From JBBQYA01 sp038209155 (lineage in GTDB: Bacteria > Bacteroidota > Bacteroidia > Sphingobacteriales > Sphingobacteriaceae), in contig JBBQYA010000007.1 in NCBI GenBank assembly GCA_038209155.1, positions 1-51,932 of the forward strand: a stretch of DNA of 51,932 nt. Direction: 5' to 3'. Under the pieces are notes generated by a model, which saw only the letters and a list, made by a program, of their open reading frames with translations, did not search any database and was not told the DNA's origin. Both the position numbers and the translations under genes were made by a program. Positions 42,793 through 51,466 of this stretch are shown one piece after another. Position 1 is the stretch's first letter. Every line of letters starts with the position of its first letter.

Positions 42793-44226
42793 TCAAGGAA
42801 ATATTCCAAGATTCATATAAGAAACTGCTACTTTGTCAATAGAACTAACAAAAGCAGCTGTTCGCAAACTATCAATTTTTGGGTTATTCATTTTTATTTC
42901 ACGAATTTCATGGTAGGATCTCATCATCGTATCTTCTAAACCAGAAATTACTAATTCTAATTCAGAAGCTCCTTTAATTAATGATTTTCTTTCTAAAGCA
43001 GATAATTTAACTCCTGTAGATTTTTCAATCATATTTACCATATTCTGTGTTGAGGTTTCTTCATATCTTTTGTCCATACGGCCGAAAGCTACATGAGAAA
43101 GATTTTTCAACCATTCAAAATAAGAAACTGTAACTCCACCTGCATTTAAATACAGATCTGGTAAAATAATTCCACCATTCTTAATAAAAAAATCTGCCGC
43201 TTCTGGTGTAGTAGGACCATTGGCTCCTTCTCCAATTATCTTAGCTTTAATTCTACCAATATTTTCTATCGTAATTTGATTTTCTAAAGCTGCTGGAACT
43301 AAGATATCGCAAGGTTGTTCTAAACCTTCGCTTGAGTTTTTAAAATCTTTACAACCTTTAAATCCTAAAATAGATCCAGTTTCTTTTCGGTGTTGAATTA
43401 CTGAATCTACCTCTAAACCATTCGCATTGTATATGGATCCTTCGTACTCGCATAATCCAACAATGATGGCTCCATTTTCTTGCATAAATTTAGCCGTGTA
43501 ATATCCTACATTTCCTAAACCTTGTACAATTACTTTTTTACCATCTAATCCGGTTGTTAAACCCAATTTAGTCATGTCTTCTGTCACATCTACAGCTTCG
43601 CGGATTCCAATAAAAATTCCTCTTCCAGTTGCTTCTTTTCTTCCTTGAATTCCATGTTGTGCAAGTGGTTTACCAGTTACGCAAGCTATTGCATCTATTT
43701 GCCCTGGATTGAATGCTTGATAAGTGTCAGCAATCCAACTCATTTCTCTTTCACCAGTTCCATAATCTGGTGCAGGTACATCTACTCCTGGCCCAATAAA
43801 GTTTTTCTTTATTAATTCTGAGGTGTATCTACGAGTGATGTTTTCTAACTGCTCGATGGTGTAATTTTTTGGATTAATTTTCACACCACCTTTTGCCCCA
43901 CCAAATGGAACATTTACAATTGCACACTTGTAAGTCATCAATGCAGCCAAAGCCATCACTTCATCTTCATTGACCATTTCACTGTATCTTATTCCGCCTT
44001 TAGTAGGAGATTTGTGATGGGAATGTTCCACCCGCCAAGCATCAATCACCTCGAAAGAATTTCCAACTCTAATTGGAAATCGAAATCGATAAATACTATT
44101 ACACGCTTTTATTTGATCTAGTAAGCCTTTCGGGTGATTAGTAAATTGTGCCGCGTTGTCGAAAAATTGGCATACATCCGCGAAGAAATGCGTTTCTCCA
44201 GACATACTATCTTTTTCATTTGCCAT
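42793..44226 (-). CDS. gdhA: Glu/Leu/Phe/Val dehydrogenase, probably glutamate dehydrogenase
   Basis: The 477-residue cytoplasmic enzyme has the family substrate loop GGIRYSEMV, the catalytic lysine in VPFGGAKGG (Lys112), PDYGTGEREMSW, and a nucleotide-binding VIVQGLGNVG near residue 230. It reversibly deaminates glutamate to 2-oxoglutarate. Length and motifs match the GLFV family, where glutamate is the commonest substrate; leucine dehydrogenases are shorter. The nucleotide preference cannot be told. It is monocistronic, set off by a terminator on one side and a 135-base gap on the other. Confidence 0.88.
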   Translation of the reverse strand: MANEKDSMSGETHFFADVCQFFDNAAQFTNHPKGLLDQIKACNSIYRFRFPIRVGNSFEVIDAWRVEHSHHKSPTKGGIRYSEMVNEDEVMALAALMTYKCAIVNVPFGGAKGGVKINPKNYTIEQLENITRRYTSELIKKNFIGPGVDVPAPDYGTGEREMSWIADTYQAFNPGQIDAIACVTGKPLAQHGIQGRKEATGRGIFIGIREAVDVTEDMTKLGLTTGLDGKKVIVQGLGNVGYYTAKFMQENGAIIVGLCEYEGSIYNANGLEVDSVIQHRKETGSILGFKGCKDFKNSSEGLEQPCDILVPAALENQITIENIGRIKAKIIGEGANGPTTPEAADFFIKNGGIILPDLYLNAGGVTVSYFEWLKNLSHVAFGRMDKRYEETSTQNMVNMIEKSTGVKLSALERKSLIKGASELELVISGLEDTMMRSYHEIREIKMNNPKIDSLRTAAFVSSIDKVAVSYMNLGIFP

Positions 44227-44361
44227 AAAAGTTTTTGATTTGGTTAAATTATTATAGGTTAGGATTTAAGAAGGCAAGGTTCTATTAAATATCAATACTT
44301 GCAAAATAAATATTGTTTAATAATTTATTAAAAAAATTGATCTAATATTCTGATTATTAGT

Positions 44362-44574
44362 TTATTTGTCTTTTTCTAACCTACTTATTCTTTTATCAAT
44401 AGTAAATAGATAAATAAATAAACCAATAAAAACAATCGAAATTACCCCAACTACCACGTAAATTTTTCCAGAACTTCTCATTCCAGTTGCCATTTCTATT
44501 TGGTTGGAAACTCCTTGTCCCTTTATTAAAACATTAAAAAAAAGAAAGGAGAAAAATAGAAATACCTTTTTCAT
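44362..44574 (-). CDS. ccmD: CcmD-family protein
   Basis: The 70-residue protein has a signal peptide-like start (FLFFSFLFFNVLIKGQG), a short loop with MATGMRSSGKIY, one membrane helix (about 39-58) and a charged cytoplasmic end, RISRLEKDK. This is the Bacteroidota CcmD layout. CcmD holds the haem-loading CcmABC-CcmE complex together. It lies 6 bases behind ccmC on the same strand, which supports the identification. Confidence 0.78.
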   Translation of the reverse strand: MKKVFLFFSFLFFNVLIKGQGVSNQIEMATGMRSSGKIYVVVGVISIVFIGLFIYLFTIDKRISRLEKDK

Positions 44575-44580
44575 AAATTA

Positions 44581-45267
44581 TTAATAACTGTTTTTTGAAT
44601 TTTCTAAAACTCTGATTCTAAATCGTAAGGTCATGATCCAAGTGGAAACCAAAATCCAAGCAATTACAGTGGGATAAAATACTGCTCGCATTACATTGTC
44701 CAAATCATAAACGGCAAATCCTTTATTTCCACCATTTCCCGGATGTAAAGAATCGGTCATTCTTGGTAAAATAAATAGTAAAACGATCATAATCGGAAAA
44801 GCAAATACATTGTAAACCGCTGAGAGTTTAGCTCTTTTTTGTGAGTCTTCAAAAGAATTTCTAAGTACTATATAAGCTAAATACATTAATGTAGTGATAG
44901 CGGATCCGTTCAATTTTGGATCATTTGGCCAAAAATACCCCCAAGTATATTGAGCCCATAGCATACCCGATAGTAAGCCTAAACCACAAAAAATAATTCC
45001 TGTATTTACAGCCTCTACAGCAATTAAATCAGATTTTTCGTCACCGTTTTTTAAATATTTTATACTATAAAATACTGAAACAGTATACATTGCAATCATA
45101 GCAAACCACATTGGAACATGAAAAAATAGATTTCGTATGGTTTCGTTTAAAATGGCTAATTCGGGAACTTTAAATAATAATCCTCCGATTATTGAATACA
45201 AAATAAGAATAACAGATAGGATTTTCCACCAATTTTGGCGCATAAAAATGTGTTTTAATCTCGCCAA
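44581..45267 (-). CDS. ccmC: cytochrome c biogenesis protein CcmC-like
   Basis: This 228-residue protein has six membrane helices. It keeps the tryptophan-rich haem-binding segment (LWAQYTWGYFWPND, about 104-117) and flanking histidines in FFHVPMW and DSLHPGN, as expected for CcmC, which loads haem onto CcmE. It overlaps ccmB by 13 bases and precedes ccmD. The Trp-rich segment is the variant found in Bacteroidota rather than the proteobacterial form. Confidence 0.88.
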   Translation of the reverse strand: MARLKHIFMRQNWWKILSVILILYSIIGGLLFKVPELAILNETIRNLFFHVPMWFAMIAMYTVSVFYSIKYLKNGDEKSDLIAVEAVNTGIIFCGLGLLSGMLWAQYTWGYFWPNDPKLNGSAITTLMYLAYIVLRNSFEDSQKRAKLSAVYNVFAFPIMIVLLFILPRMTDSLHPGNGGNKGFAVYDLDNVMRAVFYPTVIAWILVSTWIMTLRFRIRVLENSKNSY

Positions 45268-45914
45268 AGGTAGGGAAATAATAGAAAAGATCCCGTTAGA
45301 ACTATTGCATTTATGGCTAATAAAACACCTATTTCATCATAGCTTACCGATCTATCTAATCCATCCATCGCATTTTTAGATAATTTAATTAAAACCATTA
45401 GAACAGGAATAATAACAGGAAATCCTAGTATGGCCATCAAAGTGGCACTTCCATTTGCCTTGGATGCTAAGCCAGAAATAAGAGTAAAAACGGTAGCAAA
45501 GCTAATAGCACCTAATAAAACACAAACTACATAAAGTAAAATATCATTGACTGGATTGGCAAAAACTAGATTATAAAACACAAAGGCCACACTTGCCAAA
45601 ACCAACATTAATCCACAATTATAAATTATTTTTGATAAAATTATAGATTCAGCACTTACCAAGGTGTAATAATATAATTGTCGTTGAGTATTTTCTTGCA
45701 GAAAACTTTTTGCAATAGCATTCACAGATGCAAAAAGCATAATAATCCAAAAAAGCACGTTCCAAGCAATAGGATCTATCTTTTTGAAAGAAAGGAAACA
45801 AACAAAAATGGTGGAAACAACATAAAGCAAAATACCATTGAAAGCGTATTTACTACGCCATTCCAACATGATTTCTTTTTTAAGTAAAAATTTTACTGAG
45901 GTATATAAATTCAT
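45255..45914 (-). CDS. ccmB: haem exporter membrane protein CcmB
   Basis: The 219-residue protein has six membrane helices and a cytoplasmic start with LLKKEIMLEWRSKYAFNG, the usual CcmB N-terminal signature. It is the membrane part of the CcmAB ABC transporter of cytochrome c maturation. It is the first gene of a ccmB-ccmC-ccmD unit; no ccmA ATPase gene is adjacent, and a divergent biotin carboxylase gene begins 55 bases away. Confidence 0.88.
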   Translation of the reverse strand: MNLYTSVKFLLKKEIMLEWRSKYAFNGILLYVVSTIFVCFLSFKKIDPIAWNVLFWIIMLFASVNAIAKSFLQENTQRQLYYYTLVSAESIILSKIIYNCGLMLVLASVAFVFYNLVFANPVNDILLYVVCVLLGAISFATVFTLISGLASKANGSATLMAILGFPVIIPVLMVLIKLSKNAMDGLDRSVSYDEIGVLLAINAIVLTGSFLLFPYLWRD

Positions 45915-45926
45915 TCTTTAGTTTTA

Positions 45927-45934
45927 CAAATGTA
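45927..45934 (-). promoter_or_regulatory. putative -7 promoter element of the ccm operon
   Basis: On the minus strand this is TACATTTG, matching TAnnTTTG, 12 bases before the ccmB ATG at 45914. No good -33 TTG is seen at the usual distance. Confidence 0.4.
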
Positions 45935-45969
45935 CAATTATGAACCTATTTAGATTTTGATTCCTTAAA

Positions 45970-47454
45970 ATGAAAAAAATATTAGTTGCAAACCGAGGAG
46001 AAATAGCTTTAAGAATCATGAAATCTGCCCGCGAAATGGGTATTGCTACCGTAGCGGTTTTTTCAGAAGCAGATAGAAATGCTCGACATGTTCGGTTTGC
46101 TGATGAAGCAGTTTTTATTGGTGCTGCATCATCTTCATTATCCTATTTATCATTTGATAAAATAATAAATGCTTGCCAAGTTACTGGTGCTGATGCAATT
46201 CATCCTGGTTACGGATTTCTTTCAGAAAACGCTGATTTTGCAGATAGAGTGGCAAAGGAAGGTTTAATTTTCATTGGACCATCACCAGAATCTATGCGAA
46301 TAATGGGAAGTAAATTAGGAGCAAAAGCTGCTGTTGCAAAGTATAATATCCCTATGGTACCCGGAATTGATACTGCAATTTCAGATAAAAACGAAGCCAA
46401 ACAAACTGCCATTGTTGTTGGATTTCCAATTTTAATTAAAGCCTCTGCTGGAGGTGGTGGAAAAGGAATGCGCATTGTAAAAAGTGAAATAGAATTTGAT
46501 GAGCAATTAGAAGTAGCGATAAGCGAAGCCATATCTGCTTTCGGTGATGGATCAGTTTTTTTAGAACGATATGTAAGTAAACCTCGACATATAGAAATTC
46601 AAGTTTTGGGTGATACACATGGTAATATTGTTCATCTATTTGAAAGAGAATGTAGCATTCAACGTCGCCATCAGAAAGTAATAGAAGAAGCCCCATCCAG
46701 TATATTAACTTCTGAAATGCGAACAAAAATGGGAGAATGCGCAGTGATGGTTGCCAAAGCTTGCAATTATGTTGGAGTTGGAACGGTAGAATTTTTATTA
46801 GATGAAAAAATGAATTTCTACTTTTTGGAAATGAATACTAGATTGCAAGTGGAACATCCAGTTACAGAATACATTACCGGTTTAGATTTAGTAAAAGAGC
46901 AAATAAAAGTAGCTAGAGGCGAAAAATTGACTTTTGCTCAAGAAGACTTAACAATAAACGGACATTCTATGGAATTAAGAGTTTATGCAGAAGATCCAGA
47001 CAATAATTTCTTGCCCTCCATCGGTTTATTAGAAGTCTATCAAACACCACTTGGGCCAGGCATAAGAGTTGATGATGCTTTTGAACAAGGTATGGAAATA
47101 CCAATGTATTATGATCCAATGATAGCCAAACTAGTAACTCATGGAAAAGATCGCAAGGAATCTATTGAAAAAATGAAAATTGCAATTCAACAGTATCAAA
47201 TAAAAGGAATTAAAACAACTTTGCCATTTGGTTTATTTGTAATGAACCATCCAAAATTTATTTCAGGCGATTTCGACACCCATTTTATTCAAGATTATTA
47301 TCAACCTAATGTGAAAGAAAATTTAACAGAAGAAGAAGAAAAGATTGTTGCGCTTGCAGCCGTATATTTTTCGCAAAAAACCAATAAGAAAGTAGAAGTT
47401 TCAAAATCAATTTTAGGATTTTCTGAATGGGAAAAATCTAGAAAGCAGTATTAA
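45970..47454 (+). CDS. accC: biotin carboxylase subunit of acetyl-CoA or acyl-CoA carboxylase
   Basis: The 494-residue protein begins ILVANRGEIALRIM, has DAIHPGYGFLSEN, the glycine-rich ATP-grasp loop KASAGGGGKGMR (about 157-168) and EMNTRLQVEHPVTE with the catalytic Arg. It carboxylates biotin on a carrier protein using ATP and bicarbonate. It is about 45 residues longer than E. coli AccC because of a C-terminal tail (VALAAVYFSQKT), as in acyl-CoA carboxylase subunits of Bacteroidota. No biotin carrier or carboxyltransferase gene adjoins it, so acetyl-CoA and propionyl-CoA carboxylase roles cannot be told apart. Confidence 0.88.
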   Translation: MKKILVANRGEIALRIMKSAREMGIATVAVFSEADRNARHVRFADEAVFIGAASSSLSYLSFDKIINACQVTGADAIHPGYGFLSENADFADRVAKEGLIFIGPSPESMRIMGSKLGAKAAVAKYNIPMVPGIDTAISDKNEAKQTAIVVGFPILIKASAGGGGKGMRIVKSEIEFDEQLEVAISEAISAFGDGSVFLERYVSKPRHIEIQVLGDTHGNIVHLFERECSIQRRHQKVIEEAPSSILTSEMRTKMGECAVMVAKACNYVGVGTVEFLLDEKMNFYFLEMNTRLQVEHPVTEYITGLDLVKEQIKVARGEKLTFAQEDLTINGHSMELRVYAEDPDNNFLPSIGLLEVYQTPLGPGIRVDDAFEQGMEIPMYYDPMIAKLVTHGKDRKESIEKMKIAIQQYQIKGIKTTLPFGLFVMNHPKFISGDFDTHFIQDYYQPNVKENLTEEEEKIVALAAVYFSQKTNKKVEVSKSILGFSEWEKSRKQY

Positions 47455-47503
47455 TACTTTAATGTTTATTTTTATCGTTTACAATCACAAATAGTAAAAT
47501 CAA

Positions 47504-50137
47504 ATGAATAAAAATTTTTACTCCTATTTCTATATTTTCATTTTACTTTTTTTTGCAAATAGATCTTTTGCAACCCATAATAGAGCTGGAGAAATTACCT
47601 ATCGGCAATTGGCCACCTTGAAATATGAATTTACTCTAACCATATTTACCGAGGTAGGAAGCGGACAAGCAGACAGAGAATTCGCTGAATTATTTTTCGG
47701 AGATCAAACTCAAGCAACGCAAAGAAGGCTGAGCAAAACTGTTTTTCCAGGAACCGATATTGCAAAAAATCTTTACGTTTTTGAACATACTTTTCCAGCT
47801 TTCGGTTCTTACACAATTAGTTATCGAGATGAAAATCGAAATGCTCAAGTTTTGAATTTTAATAATTCTTTGCAAACTCCATTTTATGTAGAAACGTTTT
47901 TAAACATTAATCCTCAAATTGGTTTCAATACGTCCAGCCCAGTTTTATTATTAGACCCAATTGATTTTGGAGCTGTTGGTGAAATTTTCATTCATAATCC
48001 AAACGGTTATGATCCAGATGGAGATAGTTTAAGCTATAAATTAGTTGCCAACAAACAAGAAGTAAACACAGAAGTAGACGGTTATAAATTTCTTTCAGAT
48101 CTAATATTTACCAATAAATCATTTACCATTAATCCTAAAACAGGTGAAATAATTTGGGATACTCCTAAATTTCAAGGTCTTTTTAATATCGCTATTCGCA
48201 TAGAAGAATATCGTAGAGGTGCGCTTATCGGGTTTATTATTAGAGACATGCAAATAGTAATTAGAACTACGGACAACAAACCACCGATAATTACAGAAAC
48301 AAAAGACACTTGTATTGTGGCAGGTAGCAATCTTTTAAGAAGAGTTTTTGCCAACGATATAAATACTGCTGTGAGCAATGATGTGATAACGTTGAGTGCA
48401 AGTGGAGGTCCATTTGAAACTAATCCTGCTGCAACATTCACAACAAAAACTTTAGCTGAATCTGTGTTTTCAGATTTTTCATGGACTCCAACTTGTGATT
48501 TGGTTAGAAAAGAACCTTACCAAATAGTTTTTAGAGCAGAAGATAATGGAAATCCTAAATTGGTGGATTTGGAAACTTATTTGATCACCGTAATTGCACC
48601 AGCACCAGAAAACTTATTGGCTAAACCAGTTGGAAATACCATTCAATTGACTTGGAATAAAAGTATTTGTGAAAAAGCTAAAGGCTATAAAATTTATAGA
48701 AGATTAGGATTTGTGAATTTCACTCCATCTGGCTGCGTAACCGGCGTTCCAGACGCATTAGGGTATGATGAAATCGGGAATTTAGACAATGTAAACACTT
48801 TAAATTTCACAGATAACAATTCTGCAAATGGAGGTTTGGCCATAGGAGTAAATTATTGTTATCGCATCATTGCTTATTTTAATGATGGAACAGAAAGCTA
48901 TGCAAGTAAGGAATCTTGCACTCAATTAGAAAAAACCTTAGCAGTGATTACCAATGTTAGCATTGTAAATACAAATATTAATACAGGGTCTGATACTGTA
49001 AAATGGAGTAAACCAGTGGTTTTTGATACTGTAAATGTTCAACCACCTTATGAATATCGTCTTTTAAGAGCCGAATCTTCAACTCCAAATACCTTTACAG
49101 AAGTTTTTTCGCAAGTGAGTCCAACTTTTTCTGGCTTGAATGATACCATTTTCTTTGACACCAATTTAAATACACAAAACTTACAATATATTTATAAGGT
49201 GGATATGTATGGTGTGGGCGCAAATGGTAGATATCTTTTGGGAAGTGCACAACGAGCAAAATCTATGTTTTTGAAAACAATACCACTAGATAATAAATTA
49301 GGCTTGTCTTGGGATGTAGATGTTCCATGGCAGAATACAAGGTACATAATTTATAAAAAAAATCTAGCAGGTACTTTTGACTCTATTGGAAATAGCAGAT
49401 CTACCAATTTCACAGACGATTCTTTAGTGAACGGAAAAGAATATTGTTATTACATTCAATCAGTTGGCTCTTTTTTCACTCCAGGCTTTATAGATCCTAT
49501 TATTAATTTATCACAAATAGCTTGTGGAATTCCTGATGATGTAGAAAAGCCGTGCTCTCCATTCTTAACGGTAGAACCTGGATGTTTAACTTTCAGTAAT
49601 CTTATAGAATGGACTTTGCCAGATCAGAATTGTTTGGAAGATATTATTGCCTATAATATTTACAAACAATCATTTGAAGGTGAAGAATTTAAATTAATAA
49701 AAAGAATAGAATCGAACTCCGTTTTTACATTTACAGAAACTAATTTAAACGAATCTATAGCAGGATGTTATTTTATTACAGCTTTGGATTCAAATGACAG
49801 AAATGAAAGTGAAAAAAGCGAAGTTGTTTGTGTGGATAATTGTCCAGAGTTTGCATTACCGAATGTATTTACTCCAAATTCCGATGGCAAAAACGATTTA
49901 TTAATTCCATTAAAAGATAGTGCTGGATATAATTTGGCTATTGATATTAGCTTTTACAACCGTTGGGGGCAAAAAGTTTATCAAACAAATAATAAATTAG
50001 TAGAATGGGATGGAAATGATTTAGGTGGAAAAAAAGTTTCTGAGGGAGTATATTATTACATCTGCGAAATTACTGAATTACGTTTTGCAAGTACAAAAAG
50101 AAGAATTATAAAAGGTTTTGTTCACGTTATATATTAA
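47504..50137 (+). CDS. secreted surface protein with FnIII domains and CHU_C (gliding-associated) C terminus
   Basis: This 877-residue protein has a signal peptide ending at FANRSFA (about residue 23). It then has a THNRAGEITYR N-terminal domain common in CHU_C proteins, cadherin/PKD-like parts to about 365, and FnIII-like domains at about 370-790 with cysteine pairs. The C-terminal type B T9SS domain begins LPNVFTPNSDGKND and continues FYNRWGQKVYQ … WDGND. Type B cargo is secreted by T9SS and often bound to SprF/PorP-like partners rather than to lipopolysaccharide. No enzymatic domain is seen, so an adhesin or structural role is likely. The riboflavin synthase gene follows after 8 bases. Confidence 0.85.
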   Translation: MNKNFYSYFYIFILLFFANRSFATHNRAGEITYRQLATLKYEFTLTIFTEVGSGQADREFAELFFGDQTQATQRRLSKTVFPGTDIAKNLYVFEHTFPAFGSYTISYRDENRNAQVLNFNNSLQTPFYVETFLNINPQIGFNTSSPVLLLDPIDFGAVGEIFIHNPNGYDPDGDSLSYKLVANKQEVNTEVDGYKFLSDLIFTNKSFTINPKTGEIIWDTPKFQGLFNIAIRIEEYRRGALIGFIIRDMQIVIRTTDNKPPIITETKDTCIVAGSNLLRRVFANDINTAVSNDVITLSASGGPFETNPAATFTTKTLAESVFSDFSWTPTCDLVRKEPYQIVFRAEDNGNPKLVDLETYLITVIAPAPENLLAKPVGNTIQLTWNKSICEKAKGYKIYRRLGFVNFTPSGCVTGVPDALGYDEIGNLDNVNTLNFTDNNSANGGLAIGVNYCYRIIAYFNDGTESYASKESCTQLEKTLAVITNVSIVNTNINTGSDTVKWSKPVVFDTVNVQPPYEYRLLRAESSTPNTFTEVFSQVSPTFSGLNDTIFFDTNLNTQNLQYIYKVDMYGVGANGRYLLGSAQRAKSMFLKTIPLDNKLGLSWDVDVPWQNTRYIIYKKNLAGTFDSIGNSRSTNFTDDSLVNGKEYCYYIQSVGSFFTPGFIDPIINLSQIACGIPDDVEKPCSPFLTVEPGCLTFSNLIEWTLPDQNCLEDIIAYNIYKQSFEGEEFKLIKRIESNSVFTFTETNLNESIAGCYFITALDSNDRNESEKSEVVCVDNCPEFALPNVFTPNSDGKNDLLIPLKDSAGYNLAIDISFYNRWGQKVYQTNNKLVEWDGNDLGGKKVSEGVYYYICEITELRFASTKRRIIKGFVHVIY

Positions 50138-50145
50138 ATAAAAAT

Positions 50146-50730
50146 TTGTTTACAGGCATAATAGAAACATTAGGTAAAGTTCAGGATATTAAATCTGAAA
50201 ATACTAATAAGCATTTTATCATTCACTCATCGATTGCTCAAGAATTAAAAATTGACCAAAGTATAGCTCATAATGGAGTTTGTCTTACCGTAGTTTCACT
50301 TTCGGATGATACACATACGGTAACTGCAATAGACGAAACTTTGCAAAAAACGGCTTTGAACGAACTAAAAATAGGTTCTTCGTTAAATCTTGAACGATGT
50401 TTACCAATGAATGGCAGATTAGACGGCCATATTGTTCAAGGTCATGTGGATTGCATAGCAAAATGTATTTCAATATCAGATGAAAATGGAAGTTGGAAAT
50501 TTACATTTGAGTACGATTTTGAGAATAATAGGATAACGGTAGAAAAAGGTTCAATTTGTATCAATGGAATAAGTTTAACAGTAGTTGATTCTGGAAAAAA
50601 CACGTTTTCAGTAGCAATTATTCCATATACTTATGAATTTACCAATATGAAAAACTTAAAAATAGGAGAGCGGGTAAATCTTGAGTTTGATATTATTGGA
50701 AAATATGTGGCAAAGTTATTGAGTTTATAA
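50146..50730 (+). CDS. ribE: riboflavin synthase, alpha subunit
   Basis: The start is TTG at 50146: it gives the invariant MFTGIIETLG N terminus, and no in-frame ATG lies nearby. The 194-residue enzyme has two lumazine-binding barrels, the first with NGVCLTV and the second with GHIVQGHVD and NGISLTVV. It dismutates two 6,7-dimethyl-8-ribityllumazine molecules to riboflavin as a cytoplasmic trimer. It lies 8 bases after the CHU_C protein gene, which suggests shared transcription without obvious functional link. Confidence 0.95.
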   Translation: MFTGIIETLGKVQDIKSENTNKHFIIHSSIAQELKIDQSIAHNGVCLTVVSLSDDTHTVTAIDETLQKTALNELKIGSSLNLERCLPMNGRLDGHIVQGHVDCIAKCISISDENGSWKFTFEYDFENNRITVEKGSICINGISLTVVDSGKNTFSVAIIPYTYEFTNMKNLKIGERVNLEFDIIGKYVAKLLSL

Positions 50731-50803
50731 TGTTAACTATTTATTGAATTTTTTTTAGCAACTTTGTTTTCAGAATTTTCGTAAATCAATTAAACATATT
50801 ACT

Positions 50804-51412
50804 ATGAAAAAAATCTACTTACTAATATTTACATTTTTATTTTGCTCAACACTTTTAATAGCTCAAAATACGGTAATTATTCAAGTTTCTAATTTCGTAT
50901 ACACTCCAAAAAACGTAACAGTTAAGACAGGAGATATTGTAAGATTTCAATGGGTAGCAGGTAACCATCCTACTCAATCCGATGATAATACTACAATGCC
51001 AGTATTTCCGATGAATTCACTAAATCAGACAAAAGATTTTGTATTTACCTCTGCGCAGGTTATTCCTTATTTTTGCCAACCTCACATAGGACTTGGAATG
51101 GTTGGAGTAATTACTGTTGAAAATAAATCAGTTGGTATTAGTTCTGTTAAGTTTTTACCAAACTTAAAAATATATCCTAATCCAGCGAGTAAGGAATTCT
51201 TTGCAAATGTATCTTTAAAATCAAACTCAGTTCTTTTTGTTAAATTAATTGATCTTTTGGGTAAAGAAGTATTAGATCTTGGGTCTTATGAGCTAAGTGC
51301 TGGTTCTCATACTATCTCTTTAAATTTAGAAGAAGGAATTAGAAAAGGGCTATATTTTGTAAAATTTGAGGATCGGAACAACACTGCGCTGGCAAAATTG
51401 TCAGTAGAATAA
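50804..51412 (+). CDS. T9SS-secreted cupredoxin (plastocyanin-like)
   Basis: The 202-residue protein has a signal peptide ending LLIAQ (residue 21), a cupredoxin domain (22-107), and a type A T9SS sorting domain (about 120-202, IYPNPASKEFF … GLYFVKF). Type 1 copper ligands are all visible: His55 in GNHPT, Cys91 and His94 in FCQPH, and Met99 in GLGM. It should bind one copper ion and transfer electrons or store copper outside the outer membrane. Its own leader (73 bases) and a strong terminator suggest a monocistronic gene. Confidence 0.9.
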   Translation: MKKIYLLIFTFLFCSTLLIAQNTVIIQVSNFVYTPKNVTVKTGDIVRFQWVAGNHPTQSDDNTTMPVFPMNSLNQTKDFVFTSAQVIPYFCQPHIGLGMVGVITVENKSVGISSVKFLPNLKIYPNPASKEFFANVSLKSNSVLFVKLIDLLGKEVLDLGSYELSAGSHTISLNLEEGIRKGLYFVKFEDRNNTALAKLSVE

Positions 51413-51433
51413 AAAAAACAAATTTGAAATAGT

Positions 51434-51466
51434 AACCTTTAAGCCAAAAGCTTAAGGGTTTTTTTA
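51434..51466. terminator. terminator after the cupredoxin gene
   Basis: AACCTTTAAGC (51434-51444) pairs with GCTTAAGGGTT (51450-51460), with one G-U wobble, around CAAAA, and is followed by a T run. The stop of the convergent short-chain dehydrogenase (51464-51466) touches the T run, so the hairpin could serve both strands. Confidence 0.8.
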
